DNA of 64,000 nucleotides from positions 268,275 through 332,274 of the forward strand of contig MCFL01000028.1 of the NCBI GenBank assembly GCA_002102555.1, written 5' to 3'. Below the pieces are notes generated by a model, which saw only the letters and a program-made list of their open reading frames with translations, did not search any database and was not told the origin of the DNA. Shown in pieces: positions 35,691 to 46,600 of this stretch. The translations under genes were made by a program, and so were the position numbers. The stretch's first letter is position 1. The number at the start of each line of letters is the position of its first letter. The stretch comes from Catenaria anguillulae PL171. Taxonomy: Eukaryota; Blastocladiomycota; Blastocladiomycetes; Blastocladiales; Catenariaceae.

Positions 35691-37847
35691 TCAGCAAACG
35701 GCTCGCAGACCACATTCAAGCCGACTCGACCTCCTTTTTGACGCCACGGCAACAGCAATAGCACTCTTTGCTAGGTCCTTGTCGCCCTGCTCCTCAACGG
35801 CACTATCCTGTTTGACCACCGGGCCCGGCGACCGCTTTCTCGTGCCTGGCCCGCCATTACGCTTTGTCAAAAACTGCCTTGGATCAAAGTTCCATCCTTT
35901 GCTGGCGCCAGCTCGCTCCCGCCCTTGGTACGCAAGTTGCCCGCGTCGTCCAGTTCCAGCTTCGTTTTCGACGCGCCACGCTTCAACACGGCAACGGGCA
36001 CAACGGGTTTCGTCACTTCGACGACGGTGGGCGGCCCTTGGTTTGCGCGCTTGAGCCCAAGTCTGGCCGCAGCCACTTTTCCTGCATCCTCGCGCGCTTG
36101 CGCGTGCAAGCCATCCGAGTCCTTCCTGGCCCACTCGTCATCGTCTCCATGTGTGTTTGAGTGATCGTCGTCCTCATGGCTCGCTTCACGCTCCCTGCGC
36201 GTTTGCGCAAACCGGCGAATCAGCGCCTCGCGCAACGCGTCCTGAGGTGACTTTGCCGATGGTTGAGCGGCCGCCGACGACAAGGAGCGGTCGGGCGTTT
36301 TCGGGCGCACGCCAGACGCGTCGCCGGTTCGGCGAGGGCGAAGTTGGACGGATTTCATTTCGTTGAGGAGTTGCGCCATGTTGAGTGCTGGGGCGGCCGC
36401 GGGAGTCGAAGCGGATTTGGGACGGGAAGAGGACGAGGGAAGAATGAGTGGTGGTGTTGGCATGAGCATTGGCGGCGGAGGAGGTGGGGGCGGGGGAGGC
36501 GGGCCACCTAGTACGTAGGGTGGCCGAGTTCAGTGCGTGGGAATCACATCAGCGTCACAAATGTATAGTCAAGCCATACCCATCATCGGCGGCGGAGGTG
36601 GAGGCGGCGGCGGGGAAGAGGATGACGTCACGGCCGACTGCATGTACTGAGCCTGCAGCGCCGCAAATGCCGCCTTGAGCTCTGCCAACTGCGCCTTCAT
36701 GGCCTCGATTTCCGCGGTCGCCTCAGGCGTCAATCCCGCCGCAGATGTTTGCGACTGGTGTGCGATCGACGAACTCGCAACTTGTGACACGGACGAGTGC
36801 ACGGACGGGTCACGATGCGACTTGTCGGGAATCGGTTGCAGTTGAGGCGAGTCGGAGGCGGCCGATGGTCGGCGCGGGACACGCACGCGGGTGCGGCCGC
36901 GCGGTTCTTCCACGTGCGGGAGCGGGGAGGATCGAGTACGCGCCGGGTTGGGGATGGAGGGAGATTCAGGTTGGAGCGCAGGAGAATGAGGCCAGGGGTC
37001 GGGCCGAGGTCGAGTGCCGCGGCGAGGGATGGGCGGGCAGCAATGACGGCGGGTGGGGGAGTGGACGAACGCGCGGTGGTCGAAACCGGCTTTGCGGAAT
37101 CAGGGACGGAAGTGGTTGTGGGTTTCAGCAGATCGCGAAGGTTGTACGGATCGTCCTCGTCGTCAGACACAACGGCCACAGGGTCAGGCACGTCTCCTTG
37201 ACGCGTCGTTGCGTGGCGAGAGGCGGACGAGTCCCACGGGTCGCCGTGCGAGGTCGCTGGGTCAGCTGCAGGTGCCGCGGCCGGAAGGAGAATGTTGGCC
37301 TTGACTGATGCCTCTTGCTCTGCTTGCAAGCGCTCGAATTCGGCCACTTGGGATTGCAGGCGAAGGGCAAACTCTGACTCTGCATCTCGGCGCACCTTGG
37401 TGGTTTTTGATTTGCGCGTGGCCGTGGTCGTCTTTTTGCGGCGCATCTGCATCTGCGATGGAGATTGATAGAATCATGAACTCGCCGTCAAGACACAATG
37501 TCACAGCCACCAGAGCAACATACGGAATCGTCGTCAGCAGCAGCAGAGGCAGGCAAAGGCAAAGGTGCACGTGCTGATGAGAACCACGCTCGAAGAGGGT
37601 TGGGGAGCGGAATCCACACGGCCAGCGTGGCCCACACGCCTTGCGCCCGCGTCGGAGGGACACTGACAGAGTCTTTGGTAGGCAAATACTGAACGCGTTC
37701 TAACTTGGTGACCGGGTCCAGTGATTCGTGACCCTCCTGGTCGTCGGTCGGATCGGCGTTGCGCACTTGTTGGCGGCGAGGTTGACGGCGGCGGCGCGAG
37801 GGTGGAGGATCTGACGGCGGACCCGAGGAGGATTCAGATTGCAGCAT
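35691..37847 (-). CDS. MTFR1/FAM54-like polyproline protein
   Basis: Exons 37847-37497, about 37452-36580, and 36507-35691 (introns ~44-50 and 72 nt); restoring one base near 36920 and one near 35895 gives about 680 codons. An early basic/disordered region precedes a coiled coil (ATAEIEAMKAQLAELKAAFA). Two polyproline runs flank the second intron, followed by LNMAQLLNEMKSVQLRPRR, DASGVRPKTPDRS and SPQDALREALIRRFAQTRR. In animal MTFR1/MTFR2 the same order (coil, polyproline, a ML-x-x-L-K-D-M-N-K-V-K-L-R motif, then a P-x-x-L-I-x-x-A-L-K-x-K-F helix) is characteristic. MTFR proteins promote mitochondrial fission. The WH2-like look of the LLNEMKSVQL segment is an alternative reading, implying actin binding. 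Confidence 0.55.
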
Positions 37848-38235
37848 GTTTTCGTGGGTTCTTGGATGGTCGATTTGGATTTTGGACTGATTTCCTCCTA
37901 TCCCAGTTTGCGTGTGCGTGTGGGAAAGGCCGGCAGCGTTCCAGACGCATCCAATGTTCTTCCAGAAGCTTCGTCAAGCTTTGAAGATCTGCAGTGATTC
38001 GCCAAGGAAACGCAAATTTATGAATACCCAACCAGCTCCATGCATATGTAAGCACCACGGGCCAAAAGAGTGCTGCTACTCGCCGCAATAATCTCTCCGC
38101 ACACAGCATTTGGACCAGTTGTCCTGCCCCTGTCGATTCCTCGACTTGGCACTGCCACACCCTCCACCTTTCCTCCATCTCCATATCGCTCGCCGTTCGC
38201 CCATTGACCCATCGCCCAGCGCTGCCATCGAAACG
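37848..38235. promoter_or_regulatory. Divergent promoter, MTFR1-like gene and CDK
   Basis: Start codons of the two divergent genes are 388 bp apart. No coding frame with a recognisable motif. The last 120 bp before the kinase ATG are C/T-rich leader-like sequence. Confidence 0.45.
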
Positions 38236-39325
38236 ATGGACAAGTACCAAAAGATCGAAAAGCTGGGCGAGGGCACCTACGGCATCGTCTACAAGGCGCA
38301 AAACCGTGACTCGGGCGACATTGTGGCCCTCAAGCGCATCCGCCTTGACAACGAAGAGGAGGGCGTACCCTGCACTGCCATCCGCGAAATCTCGCTACTC
38401 AAGGAGCTCAAGCATACAAACATTGTGCGCCTATACGATGTCCTGCACACGGACAAGAAGCTCACCTTGGTTTTTGAGTTTATGGACTCGGATCTGAAAA
38501 AGTACATGGACGCAAACAACTCGGAGCTCGATGCCGCCGTCGTCCGGCAGTTTATGTTTCAGCTACTCAAGGGTATTGCCTTTTGCCATGAGCATCGGGT
38601 GCTCCATCGCGATCTCAAGCCTCAAAACTTGTTGATTAACAAGAAGGGCGAGCTCAAGTTGGCCGATTTTGGGTTGGCCAGGGCGTTTGGGATCCCTGTT
38701 CGCAGTTATTCAAACGAAGTCGTCACACTGTGGTACCGGGCGCCGGACGTGCTCATGGGGAGTCGACAGTATTCCACATCGATCGACATTTGGTCCGCTG
38801 GTTGTATCTTTGCTGGTATGTTTCTTTTTGGGTATCCCCCTCGTTCTTCATTTGTCCTTTCTCCTCGTTCGCACAACTCTCAACTCACCCGACTACCATC
38901 CTGTGCCTGTGCGCGTAACTACAGAAATGGCCACGGGCCGCCCGCTTTTCCCCGGCTCTTCCATTGGAGACCAACTCCTTCGTATCTACAAGGTCCTTGG
39001 CACACCAACCGAATCCACTTGGCCAGGGTGCACGAGCTTACCGGACTGGCGCGGTGACATGCCACACCTTGATCGGCAACCACTCGACCCGCTTGTTCCC
39101 AAGCTGGCCAACGACCCAGGGGCAGCCGGCGTCGACTTACTTAGCGCACTCTTGGCGTATGCGCCGAGTCATCGCATTGACGCCCTCACGGCATTGCAAC
39201 ACGCATACTTTGACCCGATTAGGCCCGCGGCTCAGGTCCCGCCAGGAGGACAGGTGTCGGGACATGCTGCACAGGCGCAGATTGGGCAAGGTGTGGTGGC
39301 CAGAGCGGCAGGCCAAGTCATGTAG
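38236..39325 (+). CDS. Cyclin-dependent kinase of the CDK5/Pho85 type
   Basis: Exons 38236-38815 and 38925-39325 (intron 109 nt, GTATGT...ACAG) give 326 residues. The kinase is complete: GEGTYG glycine loop, VALKRI lysine, HRDLKPQN catalytic loop, [11 protein letters not shown], and [12 protein letters not shown]. Two features place it with CDK5/Pho85, not CDK1: the activation segment has Ser in place of Thr ([12 protein letters not shown]), and [19 protein letters not shown] is the Pho85-type hinge. The cyclin-binding helix reads PCTAIRE, not the PSTAIRE usual in Pho85 or PSSALRE of CDK5. Pho85-type kinases pair with Pcl cyclins in phosphate, glycogen and morphogenesis control. The C-terminus has a ~35-residue Gly/Gln/Ala tail past the kinase domain. 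No lost bases. Confidence 0.93.
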
Positions 39326-39475
39326 AGTGTTGTAAGTATCTGTTGATTTTGTGAATGATTGATATACACATATTGAAACACAGGCAAGACGCCATCATCG
39401 AACTATGCGGCGAAAACATTGATATGTAAGCTGTATATGGCAAGTGTGCGGGAGCCATGTAATCAACCACTCACC

Positions 39476-41885
39476 ATGAGCAATCCAAGCAACACCAACA
39501 CCAAGCAGCTGTTTGCGACACACTCGCTCGCCGACTTGGCCAGCATTGCCGGCAAGCTTCGCGCTGATGTCGCGAAGCGGGACGCCCAGCTCGCCACGGC
39601 GCTTGCCGACGAGTACCCTCACTTGCTGTCGGCGTGCAACACCATTCTGTCGGTCAAGCAGGCGACACTCAACCTGTGCGATGCGACGGTGGCGCTCAAC
39701 GCCAAGGATCAGGGACAGTGGCATGGCCCATCGCCGTCGTCCGGATTGGTGCTCAAGCAGCCGCCGGCAGTCCCACACTCTCGGACAGCAGCCGCCGCCG
39801 ACTGCCTCCATAAAGAAGAGCCATTCATGCAAGTGTTGGATGATGCTTGGTCGAGCATGTGCATGGGCGACTTTGCGTCCGCCATCTCACACCTGTCAAC
39901 CGCCGCCACGACCGCTCCGCTCGCCATCTGTCAAACGACTTTGACGCTGGCCCGACCACTTGTTGCCGCCGACTTTGTGCGGCACACCGCCTCTGCCACC
40001 CTCTCTACATCAGCCACACTGAACGACGATCAGCTGCAATCCGAATACAACCTGGTCCAAGACTACGCGCACCTCCCAGACCTCGCACCAACCTTTCTCA
40101 CGCACCACCACGAGGCCATCTTGGCGTCTGTTAGTTCGGGGGATACAAAGTCGGTCGATCGTGCGATTCGCGCTGCAGTCCATGTGCACATTCAATGCCT
40201 GACGCAGCTCAACATGCCCGCCGAGCAAGTGGACGGATGGGCCAGCGGATTGCAGTCTGCGTTGGCCACCTGGATCCAAGTCAACCGCACAACCCCATCA
40301 GCATTTGTCGTCGATCACGCTCTCGTATCGCAAACACATCCGACGGTTGGTACCACTTGGTCCAAATGGCTCGCAGATGTCCAGTTGACACTCCAGCAGG
40401 ACGCGGTGCAGGCGGTGCTTGCCGACGTGCGCGCAGCCATCACGCGCCACGTTACTTTGTCAACGGCGGCGGCCGCAGCAGCAGACAGTGATAATGCAGA
40501 GGCGATGCAGTGGGTTTCGGTGGACCAAGACCAACAGGGCGGTGCAACCCCGAGTGATTTGCAGCCGCTGCATGCCAAAGTCGAGGCGCTTGTGGCTGAA
40601 ATGCACTTGACGCCTGGCGCGGCGGAATTTTTTGGTGCCAGGTGGACAAGGTCTTGGCGAGTTGGCGCCCAAAGACGCGGCGATCGGTAAGTGCTACGCC
40701 CTCGTTGTCAGTTGAGTTATTGTCCCCCCGTCTCTTACTTGTCACGTTTTGTGTAGATGTCACGGTCCGCTCGCTCGTTGCTGCGGGTCACATTCTCGGC
40801 TTCTGGCCCAAAATTCACGCTTGCTTGACACCGCACCTGGATCGATGGACAAGGGCATGGTGCCAGTCACATGAAAATGTGCTGGATCAGCCATGTGCTG
40901 TTGGCGATTTGCCTACACCAGGGTTGGTTGAAATCTTGTTGAGTTGCTTTCCGAGGTGCAGGCCATGGGCATCTTGCAGTATTCGGTCCGTGCCACCTCC
41001 TTTGCAAGCATGAGGATCGACACTGACCCAGTGACGTTTTGTTTCGCATGCGTCCAGTTTGTCACAAAGCACATCTTGCGCACAACCGCCTCGTGGCTTG
41101 CCACTCACTACGCCTCTCGTCCCCTGTCCGACACACCCGCTGACGTTGTTTTTGCCGACATGGCACTGATTGACCGAGTGTGCGGGACCAGCGAGCGCGA
41201 TCAAGTCGCCACTGCCCTTGGAATCGTACGTTGCTTCCGTCCCGCTCTTGCACTCACTACCGCGCAAAGCTCCTCTTGCTGAGACTGGTGTGGGCATTGC
41301 TTCCGGATAGAACGGTCCTGAACACGACACGACGCGCGCCTCGGCCTCTGCGCTCGCCACAGCCGCAATGCAATCCTGGGGCATTTTGCTGCAATCCGTT
41401 GGCGTGGATCCGCCCGTGGCGGCCGTGGCCGCGAGCGCACCGCAGGTCGAGTTGCCGCCGGGGTTCACGTTGGATCCCGTTGACCGCATGGGCCCCTTGT
41501 TGCCGCCTGTGCCTGTTGGACCGCCACAAATGGGTACGCGGCTGGTTTATTTGTGATGCCGCGCGATTCTTTTCGGCTCACCTTACCTATTTATACAGGA
41601 CTCTCTATTGTTACGGGTACAGTGGGTAAATCGGGTGCCGGGCTGGGTAGCGCCCGCGGTGCGACGTCCACGTCTCGCCACGGATCAAACTCGCTGTTTC
41701 TCATTGCTGACCCAGGCGCGTCGGCCATTCAGTCGCCAATCAAGCATTCGCCGCTCCCAAATGGTGGGCACTTGTTGTTTGGTGCGCGGGCTGCGCAGTT
41801 CTGGACGCACACGCGCAGTTTGTTTGCCGGTGCACATGCGGCTGAGGCCGGTGGGCAGAGGATGGAGCAAGGTGAGACGAAATGA
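39476..41885 (+). CDS. COG1: Conserved oligomeric Golgi complex subunit 1
   Basis: The N-terminus matches COG1/Vps51-family proteins: KQLFATHSLADLASIAGKLR, then PHLLSACNTILSVKQA, the paired helices that assemble COG lobe A. The first frame runs to about 40630. One-base losses near 40632 and 40655 lead to DKVLGELAPKDAAI, spliced at 40687-40756 to DVTVRSLVAAGHILGFWPKI. Further pieces follow at 40944-41226 (SEVQAMGILQYSVRATSFAS; FVTKHILRTTASWL), 41368-41532 (SWGILLQ, LPPGFTLDPVD) and 41590-41885 (GGHLLFGARAAQFW). These are joined by short introns and probable lost bases I could not all resolve. COG tethers retrograde vesicles within the Golgi. The C-terminal exon structure is the uncertain part. 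Converges on the Mpv17-like gene. Confidence 0.65.
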
Positions 41886-41965
41886 GTGCATGTCATGTGT
41901 GTATGTCTGGTTCAGGTATAGATTGACAATGTCGGCGAGCGCCACAGTGAGTGCGCATCAGCCTT

Positions 41966-42941
41966 TTACTCGGATTGCTTTGGTGAAGCCTGGGACATGA
42001 AGTCTGCTACAGTCATCTCCACTTTCAATTCCAGCTCGTCCAGCTTCTTGCTCGTTTCCGGCGCCAGCGCCAACAACCTGATATGGCAAGACCGATGTTG
42101 ACCGTGAGCAAGCATTCATCTAGCAATGTCTATAGGAAAGCAGACGTACGCAGACTCAATCGACCCGACGACCGCCTGCCACGGGACTGGAATCAGTGTA
42201 AACGTCGCCGCAACCAATGGCCCGTCCACGACCAAGGACGACACGGCAAACGCGACAACCGACCTGCCTTTCTGCTGCTTACTTTGAACAGAGGGATCGT
42301 CCTCGGGCGTAGCCTCGCCGGGTGCAAACATGGAGGTGTGCACCTTGTCGACCTGGGTGGTGAGAACAGCCATCAGGGCGACATGAGTCAGAGACTTGGC
42401 GGCCAAAACGCCAACGTGGAGTTTGGGATGAGGCGAATGGCCACGCGGTGCAAGGCGGGCAGGTAATAGCCCATGAGCGCTCTAGTACACGGAAATTGAT
42501 GCCGACGGTCAGCTTGTCACCATGTACTGCCTTGCGATCTCAATATAAGCCAGGCAAGAACGAACCCAACTGGAGCAGTCGCTGTGCCGATGGCGACGGA
42601 TTCGAGGCCAGGGAGCCACCCACGAGCTGTGCGATGATGAATCTCATCTGTTTAGCCATCATGCCGCACAATCATCATTGCACAGTGGCGAGGTATGTAT
42701 GCGCACCTGCGATGCTGCTGCTGTCGTCGCTGTCTGACGGCGCGGCACGGGCTTCAAGTTCCGCTGAAAGTGTCGCTGCAAGACCTGTTCCCGTTGACAT
42801 GTGCGTATGAGCATTGGTTATTGGCGCGAGACAGCCTGAAGCACATGATATTGGAGCCAGCGAACCCCATGCGATTGCTGCGGTACTGAGCGGACGGCGT
42901 TCGACGAGCCGAGTTGCTTGTTGCCAGAGGCGAGAATACAT
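41966..42941 (-). CDS. Mpv17/PXMP2-like membrane protein
   Basis: Exon 1 (42941-42707) begins MYSRLWQQATRLVERRPLST, like the LW-x-x-Y-x-x-x-L-x-x-x-P start of Mpv17-family proteins. A 59-nt intron leads to exon 2 (42647 onward), DEIHHRTARGWLPGLESVAI, like the family's D-x-x-R-T-x-R block, then a hydrophobic span. Later pieces are YYLPALHRVAIRLIPN, VGVLAAKSLTHVALMAVL and a last hydrophobic span ending PVPWQAVVGSIESA. A 72-nt intron (42149-42078) joins a final helical tail to a stop at 41966-41968. Another intron or lost base near 42440-42530 is unresolved. Mpv17-family proteins are four-span proteins of the inner mitochondrial or peroxisomal membrane. The assignment rests on pattern order, not strong identity. 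Confidence 0.45.
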
Positions 42942-43631
42942 GGTCAGTGAGGAGGATAGGTACATAGGATGGCCTGTTGGCTTTCACCGCATTGGGGACG
43001 TGGACGGGAACGAGACCGCATTTTGAAGGCAGCCATGCGGCCAGTCCGTGAACGCGAATGAGGACTTGAATTGGATCACTTCTCATGCGAGCTGTCTCAA
43101 CAGAGGTCTGGCCAAAGAAGACACTTGGCGGCACCGGCGATCGAGTCATGACACCAAACAACGGGAAAGAACACTGTACACCATTGATTTGGCAAGAATG
43201 ACAAGGATGCGGTGAACTTTCATGCGAAGGGCTCGATGCACTTTTGCTTGTGTTGGACAGTCCAGCCGTCTCCCGGCCCTCTCGACCGTCCGACCGTACA
43301 CGTCCTCGATACTGACCTACCCCAAAGCGTGGACTTCTTTCCCAGCTGAGCTTTCGGTCAAGTCAAATTGATGACGGGCTGCGGTCGTCCTTCACAGACA
43401 AGGCACATGATTCGTGGCACTTAGCTCCACTGTGAATCCACATGTTGTAAGTAAATGAAGGAAAAATGAAAGAGGTCAACACCAGATGATGAACATGCGG
43501 AGAATGTCAAAAGAGACGAACAGGAAAGTACAATTTGCATAGGTAAGTGTACACTGGTAGGTATTTGATGACACAACAAGAAAAAGAAAAGGCCAGGAAA
43601 AGAAATCAAACAAGGACACACGAACGCAGAC
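42942..43631. other. Intergenic region
   Basis: Upstream of the Mpv17-like gene and downstream of the ASH-domain gene. Only short frames without motifs; the part next to 43631 is AT-richer 3'-region sequence. Confidence 0.4.
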
Positions 43632-46600
43632 TTAGGCATTCATATTGGTCAGCTCTGGCCCAACCGCAGCCCCACCTCCTCCCAGACCAACCCCCAAGCT
43701 TGTTACCGCACTCGCCCCGTTTGGCGGCACCAGCGAACCCAAACTGCCCACCGCCGCGGCTCCTACGCCGGTCATCCCACCGTTTCTCCGGACAAGATAA
43801 ATCCTCCGCAACGCATCCAGCACGGGATGCCTGGCCGTGAAAAACGACAAAAAGTACCGCAAACCGTCCACCCATTCCTCGGGCACGTATCTCTCCCCAG
43901 TCCCTCCTCCGGCCGCCCCACCTGCGCTGGCTGCCGATGCACTTGTTGCTGGGGACAGTATGCTTACGAAAAACAAGCTCGCTGCGTGCAAAATGTGATC
44001 CAGGGTCGAGGAAATGGTGCAGAGGTACACGAGCTGGTCCACGACCACGCGATACTGGAAGTGCGCTTGGTCGACGAGCGCTGGGTTGTCGACAACCTTG
44101 TCCCACGCCAAATCGCCAAACCGCCGAATAAAGTCGATTGTGAGCCACTCGAGCTGCGAAAATGTCGGCGACCGCGAACTGGTCCACCATGCCAGCGCAA
44201 ACGACTGCAAATGACCGAGCGACAGGCGCAGCGTCACAAACACGCGCTCCAGGCACTGGTCTCGGTTATAGACAACGAGGTATGCTTGACAGTACTTTTC
44301 GCGGCGGAGGGCGTCAATTTGCCGCACAGCTTCATCAGCGTCGAGTTGGATTAGGACGCGGCGCTGCTCTAGTGGCGCCAGAAGCATGGCGGTCGGTTCC
44401 TGCGGTGTGCAACCCTCTGGTTCGACGATGAACGGGAAAACAGCACCGTGCACGTGAACGTTTAGCGAGTCCGTAGCTGACAAGTTTGACACGGCAATGT
44501 CGGTAAAGGGCTGTGAGCAATGCAGTGTCGTGCCATCGGGTGAGATTGTTGCTGAAATCACCACGTCCGACGAGGACACGTGCAGCTGGGTTCTTGGCAA
44601 GTGGCTGTGACATGAACGACTTGCTGATAGTCGCGGACGAGGCGACAGTTGACAACCACGTCAAACTCCTTGACCTCGACAATGTTGCTGCGCAAGCACG
44701 CTGGCGTCGGATGAGCGGGCGGCGGTGGTTCCAAGCGGGCCAAGGCGGCATCGACAACCGCCAGATCCAATGGATCGGTTTCGGGTGATCCGGGTCGAGT
44801 GGCAACGGACGACGACTGGGCGACCGTTGCTGGCACCGTGGACTGCTGCTGTTGACGCTTGGGACCACGACTCGGTCGCAATCGCAAGTACACTCGAACC
44901 GACGACTCGGCGGGGACGACGACAGTCTTGAATAACTTGGCGATGGATTTGGACGTGGAAAACAAGACCTCGGTCGCATCCGTCGGATCCAGGTTTTGCA
45001 TCTTGAGCGTAAATTCGAGCGGAATGGCCTCGTGGTTGACAATCGTGAAGGACCGCGACGTATACTCTTGGCCATAAAACACATTCTCAAAGGTGATGGT
45101 GGGTTGGTCGCCGAGCCCGTTGCAAACAACGTCGAACGCCCTGGCCTTGCGTGCGTTCACACGAGCGACCACCTCCAACGTGACCTTGACGTACTTGATG
45201 TCTTGCGGATAGTCCAAGTTTTCCAAAACAAGGTACGTGGAAAACACATTGCGGACGTTGGTGCTGAACGACAAGGTCACCGAATGCGACTTGGATGTGC
45301 TTTCGAGAGTGCCTTCAGTTCGGCTCAGCGAGAGCCAATCGGAGCAATCGGGTGGCGTCGACCAAATTCGATACGAGCACTTTGCCGGTCGCTGCAACTC
45401 GAGAACCAGCTTGCGTGTGACCGTACCAGCTCCAAGATCCTGTTGCCCGAGGTCCAGTTCGTGCAATCGACCACGCTTGGAGCAGCCCTTGATGGCAATG
45501 AGGTCATGCGATGATGCCGACGAAGAGGGCGCAGAGTTACTGCAGCCAGCGACGGCACTAGATGATCCCGGCGGAGCTGATGATGGGCCGTCAATAGGCG
45601 TTGTTGGCGCTGACCGAGCGTTGGGTTGATTGCTGCTGCCAACGGATTCATCATCTGTTGTGGGCGGTTGAGGCGAAACCGATAAAGATGTTGGCGACTG
45701 CGGCTCCGAGAAGCGTAAGCGAACCGATCTTTGAAATTGATGGATGCTGTCTGTGTCCACGAAATGCAGCGTGATGGTATCCCCAGAGTCGGTAAACTCG
45801 GACTTGACCAATTGCACCGGCACAGATACAGAGCTGCTTGGCGGAACCGTGACCTCGGGAGGAAAGTTGACTTCGCAGCCGCCAAGGTCGTGTACGTATT
45901 CGAGTGACAGGGCAAAAGTAAGCGAATGATGCGGCGAGTTGTTGGAAACGGCGATGTTGACGGGTGAGCCGCCAACGACCAAATCAAGTGCGGCGGTATC
46001 CAAATCAAAGCAAGGCTGCTCAATGATTTGACTGCGCACGGGGACTGTGAGTCGACCCGACTCATTTTCAAATAAGATTTGGCCGATTTGAATCCCGCGC
46101 TCGTCCAACAGCCACTGCGGGCAAGTGTCCTCGGACAGCTTTGCAAAGTCGCGCACAATGGCCTTGATCTTAACCTCGATGGATCCGCCAGCGGGCAAAG
46201 CCAGCCAGTTGACTGGGGTGTTGGAGAACCGGCTGAGGACGTGCAAATGCATAAATGCAGTTAAGGGCTGGATGAGCTGTGCCTCAACGTTGAATCGGAC
46301 CTCGGTCGAGGTCGGGTTGGTGAGTGTGAACCACGCGTCGATCGGAGTACCGGCCAAGTTTGGAACGAGCAAGTTGGGAAGCACAAGCGTCTTTGAATCG
46401 TCCAACTCGCCGCGGCCCTCAACAGTGAGATCGAGCGACGTCACCTTGGCTACAACGGGAACCACAAGCTCGTTGCTTGGATTGTGCAAGTTCAGAATCG
46501 TCAACGACCACTCGTGCGTTCCGCTCGCAAGGCCAACGGTATCCACGATGCACTCGAGATCGACGGACGAGTAAGGTTCCATTTCTAGCGCATCTGGTCC

